DNA from: an uncultured Haemophilus sp.
GTDB lineage: Bacteria; Pseudomonadota; Gammaproteobacteria; Enterobacterales; Pasteurellaceae
NCBI GenBank assembly: GCA_959600045.1
Contig: CAUGKJ010000018.1
Location: 1-11,192, forward strand
Reading direction: 5' to 3'
Length of the DNA stretch: 11,192 bases
Below are positions 1-6,723 of this stretch, in pieces. The notes under the pieces are model-generated. The model made no database searches, was not told where the DNA came from, and saw nothing but the letters and a program-made list of their open reading frames with translations. Numbering within the stretch: position 1 is the first letter of the stretch; every line of letters starts with the position of its first letter. The position numbers and the translations under genes are program-made.

Positions 1-107
1 AGTAAAGATCTCGATAAATGAATACATTTATTAATCATCTATTTTAAGAATAATTTATTTCCATACTTTTTGTGGTTTTATTTTTATGTGAAAAATTTAA
101 TTTATTT
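1..107. other. AT-rich region upstream of the speF promoter, no gene seen
   Basis: No coding region, RNA gene or terminator could be supported here. The DNA is very AT-rich, as is usual upstream of a regulated promoter. A short imperfect palindrome lies around 16-30, but it does not match a known operator well enough to name. The upstream neighbour of the speF locus lies outside the window. Confidence 0.4.
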
Positions 108-123
108 TTTGATAATGATCACA
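108..123 (+). promoter_or_regulatory. Possible CRP-binding site upstream of speFL-speF-potE
   Basis: The sequence TTTGA-TAATGA-TCACA matches nine of the ten conserved bases of the CRP consensus TGTGA-N6-TCACA. Its centre (115/116) lies about 60 bases before the transcription start predicted from the promoter at 141-169, close to the usual class I activation spacing. Binding and activation are inferred; AT-rich DNA can produce such matches by chance. Confidence 0.35.
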
Positions 124-140
124 TTTTTTGAAAAATATTA

Positions 141-169
141 TTGACATGATATTTACACAAGCAGAGAAT
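141..169 (+). promoter_or_regulatory. Sigma70-type promoter for the speFL-speF-potE operon
   Basis: A perfect -35 hexamer TTGACA (141-146) is followed after 17 bases by GAGAAT (164-169), which matches the -10 consensus at four of six positions. Transcription would start near 176, giving a leader of about 485 bases before speF that contains the leader peptide gene and two hairpins. A short inverted repeat, AACTAA-GG-TTAGTT (176-189), sits on the predicted start point and could be an operator, though no regulator can be named. Confidence 0.55.
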
Positions 170-300
170 ATACCCAACTAAGGTTAGTTTAGATAAAAAG
201 AGGGATTTTTTCTATGCTACTGCGTACATATATACACAGATACGTCCATACGAAAGTATTGAGACTTTTACGGTTTAATCCGATAAAAGGTCGTTCTTTG

Positions 301-408
301 ATGGCGCATATCCGTCGTACACGTCATATTATGATGCCATCGCATCGTTCTTGCTTCTCATATTCAGTATTTGCTTCTCAAAACAAACCATCCAATACGG
401 CTCTCTAA
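301..408 (+). CDS. speFL: Ornithine-sensing leader peptide SpeFL
   Basis: This 35-residue peptide begins MAHIRRTRHIMMPSHRS. It matches the conserved core of E. coli SpeFL (HIRRT-x-HIM, then HR and an aromatic-rich end), whose ribosome arrests when ornithine binds the nascent chain and thereby switches on speF transcription downstream. Its place 253 bases before speF supports the same role. I chose the ATG at 301 because the conserved block starts there and AAGG (287-290) lies 10 bases upstream. The frame stays open back to an ATG at 214, which has its own GAGG (200-203) and would give 64 residues. That extension uses rare codons (CTA, ATA, AGA, CGG) unlike the core, so it is less likely to be selected protein. 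The peptide runs about eight residues past the point where the E. coli peptide ends, and its stop codon lies inside a strong hairpin. Too short for most gene callers. Confidence 0.82.
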   Translation: MAHIRRTRHIMMPSHRSCFSYSVFASQNKPSNTAL

Positions 409-435
409 ACAGAGTTGTTCTCTCTGTTTAGAGAG
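401..435 (+). promoter_or_regulatory. Perfect 14-bp hairpin spanning the speFL stop codon
   Basis: CTCTCTAAACAGAG (401-414) pairs perfectly with CTCTGTTTAGAGAG (422-435) around a 7-base loop. The left arm contains most of the last two sense codons and the TAA stop of speFL (406-408). No T-tract follows, so it is not an ordinary rho-independent terminator. A ribosome halted near the end of speFL would cover the left arm and stop the hairpin forming. It is therefore probably a switch element of the leader, but its exact role is inferred. Confidence 0.65.
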
Positions 436-661
436 TCTCCACAGATTAATTTCTGAATATTTTTGTATTGTCTAGAACAGGCAAGAAATATTTTGTGAAA
501 TTAACTTAATCTTATTTAATTTAAAATAAAAAATTCTTACTTTAGTTTTTTTATATAAAAATCTAGAGCGGGTTGTTTTATTCTAAATAAATCTATTGCG
601 TTATTAATTTTAATAACGCAGGGTAACTTTACGTCAAAAAAATAAATAAAAGGAGTTTATT
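409..661 (+). other. Untranslated leader between speFL and speF
   Basis: This 253-base stretch contains no further open reading frame I can support. Besides the hairpins at 401-435 and 597-620 it is strongly AT-rich. In E. coli the corresponding region is where Rho terminates transcription unless a ribosome stalls on speFL; no C-rich Rho loading site is obvious by eye here. The speF ribosome binding site AAAAGGAG lies at 648-655, six bases before the ATG. Confidence 0.5.
597..620 (+). promoter_or_regulatory. Perfect 10-bp hairpin 41 bases upstream of speF
   Basis: TGCGTTATTA (597-606) pairs with TAATAACGCA (611-620) around a 4-base ATTT loop. GGGTAAC follows rather than a T-run, so it does not look like a terminator. 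It may protect the speF message 5' end, or form after processing of the leader; neither can be shown from sequence. Confidence 0.5.
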
Positions 662-2824
662 ATGCCAAACTTAAAAATTGCATATAGTCCAAAAGTTGAA
701 CAATATTTCTCTACAAATAGAGAATTAGTTGAAATTACCAAAACAGACTTTACTGATGTTGCCGCTATTGTGTTGACAGCAGGAGATGTAGGTGAATACC
801 TTGAACGAATTCAAGCAACAAATTTTGGTATCCCAGTATTTGTTGTTCAAACTGAAGAAGAACAAGTTGATCCGAAATTCTATGATGCTATTTATCATAT
901 TCAAGATTTAAATGGTTATGACATTAAGCTTTATAGCCGTCAAATCGAAACTGCTGCAAGACTTTATGAAGAAAAAATGTTACCTCCATTCTTCAAAATG
1001 TTAAGTGAATATGTAGAAATGGGTAATATTGCTTTTGACTGTCCGGGACACCAAGGTGGTCAATACTATCGTAAACACCCAGCAGGTCGTTTCCTTTATG
1101 ACTTCTATGGTGAAAACATTTTCCGTTCAGATATTTGTAATGCTGACGTGAAATTAGGTGACTTGTTAATTCACGAAGGTGCAGCTTGTGATGCACAAAA
1201 ATATGCGGCTCAAGTATTCAATGCAGATAAAACTTACTTCGTATTAAATGGTACATCTTCTTCAAACAAAGTTGCGTTAAATGCTGTATTAGCTCCGGGC
1301 GATTTAGTGTTATTTGACCGTAATAACCACAAATCAAACCACCATGGTGCATTAATTCAAGCGGGTGCAACCCCAATTTACTTAGAAACTGCACGTAACC
1401 CATTTGGTTTCATTGGTGGTATCGACAGTCACTGCTTCGAAGAAGATTATTTGAAATCATTAATTAAAGAAGTCGCACCTGAAAAATTAAACCAAAAACG
1501 TCCATTCCGTTTAGCAGTTATTCAATTAGGTACTTATGACGGTACAATTTATAACGCACGTCAAGTGGTAGATAAAATTGGTCATCTTTGTGACTACATC
1601 TTATTCGACTCTGCATGGGTAGGTTATGAACAATTCATTCCAATGATGAAAGACTGCTCTCCATTATTGCTTGAATTAAATGAAAACGACCCAGGTATTT
1701 TAGTGACCCAATCTGTTCATAAACAACAAGCAGGTTTCTCACAAACTTCACAAATTCACAAAAAAGATAAACACATTAAAGGTCAAGATCGTTATGTAAA
1801 CCACAAACGTTTCAATAACGCCTTTATGTTACATGCGTCAACCAGTCCGTTCTATCCATTATTTGCGGCATTAGATGTGAATGCGAAAATTCAAGGTAGT
1901 GAAGCAGGTCGTCGTTTATGGCATGAATGTGTGAAAGTAGGTATCGAAGCACGTAAATTAGTATTAAATCACTGTGAATTAATTCGTCCATTTATTCCAA
2001 CCACAATTAAAGGTAAAAAATGGCAAGATTATGACACAGAAGAAATTGCAACTAATCTCGAATTCTTCAAATTCCACCCAACAGATACATGGCATAAATT
2101 TGAAGGCTATGCTGATGAACAATACTTCGTTGACCCATGTAAATTCTTGCTTACCACTCCAGGTATTAGCTTAGAAACAGGTGAATATGAAAAATTTGGT
2201 GTACCAGCAACTATTCTTGCAAACTACTTACGTGAAAACGGTATTATTCCGGAAAAATGTGACTTGAACTCAATCTTATTCTTGCTCACTCCGGCAGAAA
2301 CCCTCACCAAAATGCAAACTTTGGTTGCTCAAATCGCCTTGTTTGAAAAACACATTAAACAAGACTCTTTATTAAAAGATGTATTGCCAACTGTGTATAA
2401 AAACAATGAAGACCGTTACAAAGGCTATACCATCCGTCAATTATGCCAAGAAATGCATGATCTTTATGTAAGCCGCAATGTAAAACAACTTCAAAAAGAC
2501 CTATTCCGCAAAGCAACATTACCGGAATATGCGTTAAATCCACACGATGCGAATATTGAATTCGTTCGTAACAAAGTTGAACTTGTTCCATTAACAGACA
2601 TTGTTGGTCGTGTAGCTGCGGAAGGTGCGTTACCTTATCCTCCAGGTGTGTTATGTGTGGTTCCAGGGGAAAGATGGAGTCCAACTGCACAAAAATACTT
2701 CCTTGCATTAGAAGAAGGTATCAACACATTACCTGGCTTTGCACCTGAAATCCAAGGGGTTTACTTACAAAAAGACCCTGATGGACGTACTCGTGCATAT
2801 GGCTATGTTTTAACTGACTATTAA
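662..2824 (+). CDS. speF: Inducible (acid-response) ornithine decarboxylase SpeF
   Basis: This 720-residue cytoplasmic enzyme uses pyridoxal phosphate to decarboxylate L-ornithine to putrescine and CO2, consuming a proton. It has the full prokaryotic Orn/Lys/Arg decarboxylase layout: an N-terminal wing domain (about 1-105), the large PLP-binding fold (about 110-560) and a C-terminal domain (about 575-715). Visible landmarks are CPGHQGG (127-133), NGTSSSNK (196-203), DRNNHKS (219-225), the cofactor-binding aspartate in ILFDSAWVG (D316) and the Schiff-base lysine in SVHKQQAG (K354). Length is close to the roughly 730 residues of E. coli SpeF. AAAAGGAG lies six bases before the ATG. The arrangement with the SpeFL leader upstream and potE downstream identifies it as the inducible SpeF rather than biosynthetic SpeC. 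The gene is intact. Confidence 0.97.
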   Translation: MPNLKIAYSPKVEQYFSTNRELVEITKTDFTDVAAIVLTAGDVGEYLERIQATNFGIPVFVVQTEEEQVDPKFYDAIYHIQDLNGYDIKLYSRQIETAARLYEEKMLPPFFKMLSEYVEMGNIAFDCPGHQGGQYYRKHPAGRFLYDFYGENIFRSDICNADVKLGDLLIHEGAACDAQKYAAQVFNADKTYFVLNGTSSSNKVALNAVLAPGDLVLFDRNNHKSNHHGALIQAGATPIYLETARNPFGFIGGIDSHCFEEDYLKSLIKEVAPEKLNQKRPFRLAVIQLGTYDGTIYNARQVVDKIGHLCDYILFDSAWVGYEQFIPMMKDCSPLLLELNENDPGILVTQSVHKQQAGFSQTSQIHKKDKHIKGQDRYVNHKRFNNAFMLHASTSPFYPLFAALDVNAKIQGSEAGRRLWHECVKVGIEARKLVLNHCELIRPFIPTTIKGKKWQDYDTEEIATNLEFFKFHPTDTWHKFEGYADEQYFVDPCKFLLTTPGISLETGEYEKFGVPATILANYLRENGIIPEKCDLNSILFLLTPAETLTKMQTLVAQIALFEKHIKQDSLLKDVLPTVYKNNEDRYKGYTIRQLCQEMHDLYVSRNVKQLQKDLFRKATLPEYALNPHDANIEFVRNKVELVPLTDIVGRVAAEGALPYPPGVLCVVPGERWSPTAQKYFLALEEGINTLPGFAPEIQGVYLQKDPDGRTRAYGYVLTDY

Positions 2825-2832
2825 TGAAGTGA

Positions 2833-2857
2833 GGTTATGAGGTTTTTCCTCATAACC
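2833..2857 (+). promoter_or_regulatory. Perfect 10-bp hairpin just after the speF stop codon
   Basis: GGTTATGAGG (2833-2842) pairs with CCTCATAACC (2848-2857) around a TTTTT loop. No T-tract follows, so full termination is unlikely. It may protect the 3' end of a processed speF message or reduce read-through into potE. Confidence 0.5.
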
Positions 2858-2876
2858 CTCTCAGCACAAACAAAAA

Positions 2877-2914
2877 AAGTGCGGTTAAAAACATCTGATT
2901 TTTTGACCGCACTT
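2877..2914. repeat. Inverted pair of DNA uptake signals forming a hairpin before potE
   Basis: The uptake core AAGTGCGGT (2877-2885) and its complement ACCGCACTT (2906-2914) face each other. With the inner A and T runs they form a 15-bp stem containing one G-T wobble (2877-2891 with 2900-2914) and an 8-base loop. The right arm ends two bases before the potE ribosome binding site. On the + strand GTAGG follows the stem, but on the - strand a run of seven Ts follows, so the terminator polarity is against antisense transcription. Confidence 0.85.
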
Positions 2915-2929
2915 GTAGGAGTATAAATT

Positions 2930-4246
2930 ATGAGTGCTAAAAGTAATAAAATTGGTGTGGTACAACTCACCATTCTTACTATGGTTAATATGATGGGTTC
3001 CGGTATCATTATGTTACCGACCAAATTAGCCGAAATTGGGACTATTTCCATCGTTTCTTGGCTTGTAACAGCCGTTGGTTCAACAGCCTTAGCTTATGCA
3101 TTCGCACAATGCGGTATGTTTAGTAAAAAATCTGGTGGTATGGGCGGTTATGCGGAATACTCTTTCGGTAAAGCCGGTAACTTCATGGCAAACTACACTT
3201 ACGGTGTATCATTAGTTATTGCCAATACAGCAATCGCAATTTCTGCTGTGGGTTATGGTTCAGAGTTCCTTGGTGCGACCCTTTCTCCACTTTCTATCGC
3301 ATTATGGACAATCTTCACTCTTTGGCTTGCAACCGTTCTTAACTTTGGTGGTGCAAGAATCACCGGTAACATCAGTTCATTCACTATTTGGGGTGTAATC
3401 ATTCCTGTGGTAGGTATTTCAATCATCGGTTGGAAATGGTTTGATGGTACAATGTATGTAAATTCTTGGAACCCACACAATGTACCTACTTTTGAAGCGA
3501 TCGGTGTATCTATTTCAATGACATTATGGGCGTTCTTAGGATTAGAATCAGCTTGTGCAAACGCAGATGCTGTTGAAAATCCAGAGAAAAACGTACCAAT
3601 CGCAGTACTTGGTGGTACTTTAGGGGCAGCGGTAATTTATATCGTTTCAACTAACGTGATCGCAGGTATTGTACCTAACCTTGAACTCGCTAATTCAACA
3701 GCGCCATTCGGTTTAGCCTTTGCTCATATGTTTGATGAAACAATCGGTAAAGTCATCATGGGCTTAATGGTGATGTCTTGCTTTGGTTCATTATTAGGCT
3801 GGCAGTTCACAATTGCCCAAGTATTTAAATCTTCAGCAGAAGAAGGTTATTTCCCAGCATTCTTCAAAAAAGTTACCAGTAAAGATGCACCAATCGTTGG
3901 TATGGTGACCATTACTGCATTACAAACTTTACTTTCTTTGATGACAATTAGTCCATCATTAAATAAACAATTCAATGTGTTGGTGGATTTAGCGGTAGTA
4001 ACAAACGTTATTCCATACTTGCTCTCAATGGCTGCACTTGCGGTGTTATTGAAAGCGGAAAATGTTGCGCCACAAAAATATAAAACAACCGTCTTTGTTG
4101 CCTTTATCGGTTCACTCTATAGTATCTATGCGCTTTATGCAGCTGGTGAACAAGCGATGTTATATGGTTCAATTGTGACCTTTATCGGTTGGACATTGTA
4201 TGGTTTTGTTTCTTACAAATTTGACCTTAAAAAATCACAAGCTTAA
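2930..4246 (+). CDS. potE: Putrescine/ornithine antiporter PotE
   Basis: This 438-residue inner-membrane transporter of the APC superfamily has about 12 membrane helices. It exchanges cytosolic putrescine for external ornithine and can also take up putrescine with protons. The sequence follows E. coli PotE (439 residues) closely along its whole length. Examples are the MMGSGIIMLP segment (21-30), GGMGGYAEYSFGK (69-81) with E76, NYTYGVS with Y91, and WAFLGLESACAN with the second key glutamate; these correspond to E77, Y92 and E207, reported as important in E. coli. AGGAG at 2917-2921 lies eight bases before the ATG. It lies 105 bases after speF with no conventional terminator between, so co-transcription from the speF promoter is likely. 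The two intergenic hairpins could set a lower potE level. Confidence 0.97.
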   Translation: MSAKSNKIGVVQLTILTMVNMMGSGIIMLPTKLAEIGTISIVSWLVTAVGSTALAYAFAQCGMFSKKSGGMGGYAEYSFGKAGNFMANYTYGVSLVIANTAIAISAVGYGSEFLGATLSPLSIALWTIFTLWLATVLNFGGARITGNISSFTIWGVIIPVVGISIIGWKWFDGTMYVNSWNPHNVPTFEAIGVSISMTLWAFLGLESACANADAVENPEKNVPIAVLGGTLGAAVIYIVSTNVIAGIVPNLELANSTAPFGLAFAHMFDETIGKVIMGLMVMSCFGSLLGWQFTIAQVFKSSAEEGYFPAFFKKVTSKDAPIVGMVTITALQTLLSLMTISPSLNKQFNVLVDLAVVTNVIPYLLSMAALAVLLKAENVAPQKYKTTVFVAFIGSLYSIYALYAAGEQAMLYGSIVTFIGWTLYGFVSYKFDLKKSQA

Positions 4247-4254
4247 TAAAAAAG

Positions 4255-4283
4255 AAAAGCCTACATCTTCATGTAGGCCTTTT
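4255..4283 (+). terminator. Rho-independent terminator of the speF-potE operon
   Basis: GCCTACAT (4259-4266) pairs with ATGTAGGC (4271-4278) around a CTTC tetraloop. It is preceded by AAAA and followed by CTTTT. It lies 12 bases after the potE stop codon. Confidence 0.8.
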
Positions 4284-4304
4284 GAGTTGCAATAAGCTAG
4301 GTAC

Positions 4305-4346
4305 AAAAGAGCGGTTGAAAATTTAATTGTTTTCGACCGCTCTTTT
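4305..4346. terminator. Bidirectional terminator between potE and rseC
   Basis: A 17-bp stem with one wobble pair (4305-4321 with 4330-4346) surrounds an 8-base loop. It has A-runs on the left and T-runs on the right, so it can terminate both the rseC operon (- strand) and read-through from potE. The arms carry AAGAGCGGT and its complement, one base different from the standard uptake core AAGTGCGGT. Confidence 0.85.
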
Positions 4347-4349
4347 TAT

Positions 4350-4790
4350 TTAGGACAACACTCTCAACAAAACAGGCTGAAATTCTGTTTGTTGGCCGAG
4401 TTTTCGGGTATAACGCTTAACAATTAAAAAAGAAAGAGCGGTCAAAATAAAGATTAAAATCGCACGGATGAGCTCATTTTCACTGATATAGCTAGAAAGC
4501 AACGTTGCAATCAATAAAGTCAAAAGCGGCACGATATACATTAACAATGCGGAGAAAAGCATGGATTTTTCTTCTAGACCGATTTCTACCATTTGACCTG
4601 TACGTAGTGGTGTAATGGTTTCGAGTGTGAAGATATGCTCACCTCGTTTTCCATTGAGTTCAGACAGGGAGGCTGTCCCACAGGCTTCTCTAGCCGAACA
4701 AGCCCCGCAGGCGCTTTGTGATTGACATTTCACTTTAGCAAGACCGGTTTCCGCATCATAGCTCATCACAACGGCACTTTCTTTTAGCAT
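4350..4790 (-). CDS. rseC: RseC/MucC family inner-membrane protein
   Basis: This 146-residue protein has a small N-terminal cytoplasmic domain with four cysteines spaced C-x5-C-x2-C-x5-C (C22, C28, C31, C37) and two membrane helices (about 77-100 and 107-124). This is the RseC/MucC layout. In E. coli RseC belongs to the Rsx/RseC complex that keeps SoxR reduced and was first described in the rpoE-rseABC operon; the cysteines suggest an Fe-S or redox role. The start is well placed: GGAG lies eight bases upstream and the ATG overlaps the rsmJ stop in an ATGCTAA junction, which suggests translational coupling. It is the last gene of a trmA-rsmJ-rseC operon rather than part of an rpoE operon. The family call is strong; the SoxR role in this organism is inferred. 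Confidence 0.88.
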   Translation of the reverse strand: MLKESAVVMSYDAETGLAKVKCQSQSACGACSAREACGTASLSELNGKRGEHIFTLETITPLRTGQMVEIGLEEKSMLFSALLMYIVPLLTLLIATLLSSYISENELIRAILIFILTALSFLIVKRYTRKLGQQTEFQPVLLRVLS

Positions 4791-5551
4791 TGCGCTTCTC
4801 CCATATAAATATCAAAGCGGTGATTTTTGGTTTCACGAGTGACATGGGGCGCTTTTTGCGCTAAGAATTCCGCATAATCAGGGCGTTTTACCACCACGCG
4901 TTTACGGGCTAATTGTAGCGCAGGTGTCAAGAGCTCATCGGCATCCAAATCCGCACCAACCAAATGTTGGAATACACGCATTTCTTTTTTGACTAGGGCA
5001 GATTTTTGTTTGTGTGGATACATTGGATCCAAATACACCACATCGGCACTCTCGGTTTGTGGATTGAGTTCGGCAATATGATGAACATTTAGTAAACGCA
5101 TATTTTGTTGCATCATTTCACCTATTTCTGCATCCTGATAGGCTCGGTTGAGTCCATCCTGTAATAGCAAATATACCACCGGATGGCGTTCTACTAAACG
5201 CACTTGGCAACCAATAGAAGCTAAAACAAAAGCATCTCGACCAAGTCCTGCGGTGGCATCAATCACGCTCGGCAATTCTGTGCCCTTAATGCCTACAGCT
5301 TTGGCAATAGCCTCTCCACGTCCACCGCCAAATTTACGACGATGAGCCATTGCGCCGGCTACGAAATCTACAAACACATCGCCTAATTTGGGCTCATCGA
5401 GTTTACGCAAGGCGAGATGACTTTCAGTTTTCACCAATGCAAGCGGACTTTCAGTACAATGCTCGATACCAAGAGGGGCGCAAAGTGCGGTCAATTCTGA
5501 CAATGTTCCCACTTCGGCAAGCAGTTGAATTTTTATTTTCTCACCAGCCAT
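4784..5551 (-). CDS. rsmJ: 16S rRNA (guanine-1516-N2)-methyltransferase RsmJ
   Basis: RsmJ (formerly YhiQ) uses S-adenosylmethionine to make m2G1516 in 16S rRNA of the small subunit. The 255 residues show the family pattern: [10 protein letters not shown] (71-80), the S-adenosylmethionine motif [12 protein letters not shown] (98-108), ERHP at the end of the next strand (121-124), and the catalytic-type motif DPMYP (175-179). The start overlaps the end of trmA by 19 bases and the stop overlaps rseC by 7 bases, so the three genes are one tightly coupled operon. Only a weak GGAA-type ribosome site precedes the ATG, consistent with coupling to trmA translation. An uptake signal at 5483-5491 encodes part of the LTAL peptide near the N-terminus. 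Confidence 0.95.
   Translation of the reverse strand: MAGEKIKIQLLAEVGTLSELTALCAPLGIEHCTESPLALVKTESHLALRKLDEPKLGDVFVDFVAGAMAHRRKFGGGRGEAIAKAVGIKGTELPSVIDATAGLGRDAFVLASIGCQVRLVERHPVVYLLLQDGLNRAYQDAEIGEMMQQNMRLLNVHHIAELNPQTESADVVYLDPMYPHKQKSALVKKEMRVFQHLVGADLDADELLTPALQLARKRVVVKRPDYAEFLAQKAPHVTRETKNHRFDIYMGEAQC
5483..5491 (+). repeat. DNA uptake signal inside rsmJ
   Basis: Exact AAGTGCGGT core. Read in the rsmJ frame its complement contributes to Leu-Thr-Ala-Leu. Confidence 0.9.
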
Positions 5552-6624
5552 ACGCCGCTTTCCATATGATCCGTGTAAGGGAATTGATCAAACAGTGCCG
5601 CTTTTTCAATGCGGTGGGTTTGGCTTAGGGTTTGCAAATTCTCACAAAGGGTATGTGGATTGCAGGAAATATACAAAATACGATCGTAATTCTGCACCAG
5701 CTTTACGGTGTCAGGGTCAAGCCCTGCTCGTGGAGGATCAACAAAAATCGTATTGCATTGATAGGCTTTTAAATCAATGCCTTTTAAGCGATTAAATTCA
5801 CGGACGCCATTCATTGCTTGAGTAAACTCTTCTGCTGACATACGGATAATTTGCAGATTATCTATGCCATTTTCCGCAATATTAAATTGTGCAGCTGCAA
5901 CGGATGGCTTAGCAATTTCGGTAGCAAGCACTTTACGGAAGTTTTGTGCAAGGGCGATAGAGAAATTGCCGTTACCACAATACAGCTCTAATAAATCGCC
6001 TTGAGAACCTTGAGTGCAATCAATCGCCCATTCCAACATCTTGCAATTTACAGCTGCATTAGGTTGGGTAAAGCTGTTTTCCACTTGGCGATAAACATAA
6101 TTACGCCCTTTTACCGGTAATACTTCATCAACAAAATCTTGCTCTAAACAGATTTTTTGTTTACTCGCACGGCCAATCAGCTGCACATCAAAACCAAGTT
6201 GTTGTAATTCTTCTTTTAAGCGTGTAGCAGCGCTTTGCCATTCTTCCGTGAGTTGCTTGTGGTAAAGTAGGCTTACAATGATCTTATTGCTGAGTGTGCT
6301 CAAATAATCAATTTGAAACAGTTTTTTATGTAATACTTCCTGCGTTTTTAATAATGGCATTAAGGCTTTCATCATGCGATTGATCAGTTCGCTGGCAATT
6401 GGGAATTCATCCACTCGATAACGCTGCAAGGTGCTTTGATCAAACATGATGTGATAAAAATCGCCTTTATCATGCCAAATACGAAATTCTGCACGCATCC
6501 GATAATGGCTAGTCGGCGAATCAAACACGGCTATTTCTGGGGCGTTAAAGGGCTGTAAAAGTGCGGTCAGCTTTTCAGTCTTTTTTTGCAGGAGTTCGGT
6601 ATATTGGGAAATGGGTAGTTGCAT
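5533..6624 (-). CDS. trmA: tRNA (uracil-54-C5)-methyltransferase TrmA
   Basis: TrmA makes ribothymidine (m5U54) in the T-loop of nearly all tRNAs and also methylates U341 of tmRNA in E. coli. This 363-residue protein aligns with the 366-residue E. coli enzyme with a three-residue offset. It has the S-adenosylmethionine motif [12 protein letters not shown] (211-222), [10 protein letters not shown] (294-303), the catalytic cysteine in YISCNPHTL (C321, equivalent to C324) and the C-terminal glutamate in DHMESGVW (E355, equivalent to E358). The TRAM and iron-sulfur parts of the RlmC/RlmD paralogues are absent, which supports TrmA. A promoter lies just upstream, leaving a leader of only about 10 bases and no clear ribosome binding site. 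Its end overlaps rsmJ by 19 bases. Confidence 0.97.
   Translation of the reverse strand: MQLPISQYTELLQKKTEKLTALLQPFNAPEIAVFDSPTSHYRMRAEFRIWHDKGDFYHIMFDQSTLQRYRVDEFPIASELINRMMKALMPLLKTQEVLHKKLFQIDYLSTLSNKIIVSLLYHKQLTEEWQSAATRLKEELQQLGFDVQLIGRASKQKICLEQDFVDEVLPVKGRNYVYRQVENSFTQPNAAVNCKMLEWAIDCTQGSQGDLLELYCGNGNFSIALAQNFRKVLATEIAKPSVAAAQFNIAENGIDNLQIIRMSAEEFTQAMNGVREFNRLKGIDLKAYQCNTIFVDPPRAGLDPDTVKLVQNYDRILYISCNPHTLCENLQTLSQTHRIEKAALFDQFPYTDHMESGVWLVRK
6559..6567 (+). repeat. DNA uptake signal inside trmA
   Basis: Exact AAGTGCGGT core near the 5' end of trmA. Its complement in the trmA frame encodes part of Leu-Thr-Ala-Leu, the same peptide as in rsmJ. Confidence 0.9.
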
Positions 6625-6640
6625 TGATGTTTACGTTTGA

Positions 6641-6668
6641 ATGATAAATATCCCACAGCCCTTGGCAA
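6641..6668 (-). promoter_or_regulatory. Sigma70-type promoter of the trmA-rsmJ-rseC operon
   Basis: Read on the - strand, TTGCCA (6663-6668) and TATCAT (6641-6646) are separated by 16 bases, and each matches its consensus hexamer at five of six positions. The predicted start (near 6634) is only about 10 bases before the trmA ATG. It lies downstream of the maoP terminator, so trmA would be an independent unit. Confidence 0.5.
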
Positions 6669-6681
6669 GCGGGGATTGAGT

Positions 6682-6715
6682 AAAAAAGCAAAAGGCAAGC
6701 TTCTGCCTGCCTTTT
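6682..6715 (-). terminator. Rho-independent terminator after maoP
   Basis: On the - strand AAAAGGCA (6715-6708) pairs with TGCCTTTT (6697-6690), with two more G-C pairs beyond a mismatch, around a 4-base loop. A tract of six Ts follows at 6687-6682. It ends the yihD-dsbA-maoP direction of transcription before trmA. Confidence 0.75.
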
Positions 6716-6723
6716 AAAATGCA

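Noticed and set aside
13-36. Possible ArgR (ARG box) operator upstream of speF
   Set aside because: Only one half-site (TGAAT) is close to consensus; the partner half-site matches poorly, and the palindrome is easily explained by AT-rich sequence.
409-596. A small RNA gene or riboswitch between speFL and speF
   Set aside because: Apart from the hairpin at the speFL stop no further conserved-looking fold, promoter or terminator was seen, and no known riboswitch class was recognised.
2355-2708. A 117-codon open frame on the - strand within speF
   Set aside because: It lies fully inside a strongly conserved gene, its product resembles no family I know, and no promoter or ribosome site supports it.
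5350-5628. A 92-codon + strand open frame across the trmA/rsmJ junction
   Set aside because: It is opposite two well-supported overlapping genes and has no recognisable domain or start signal.
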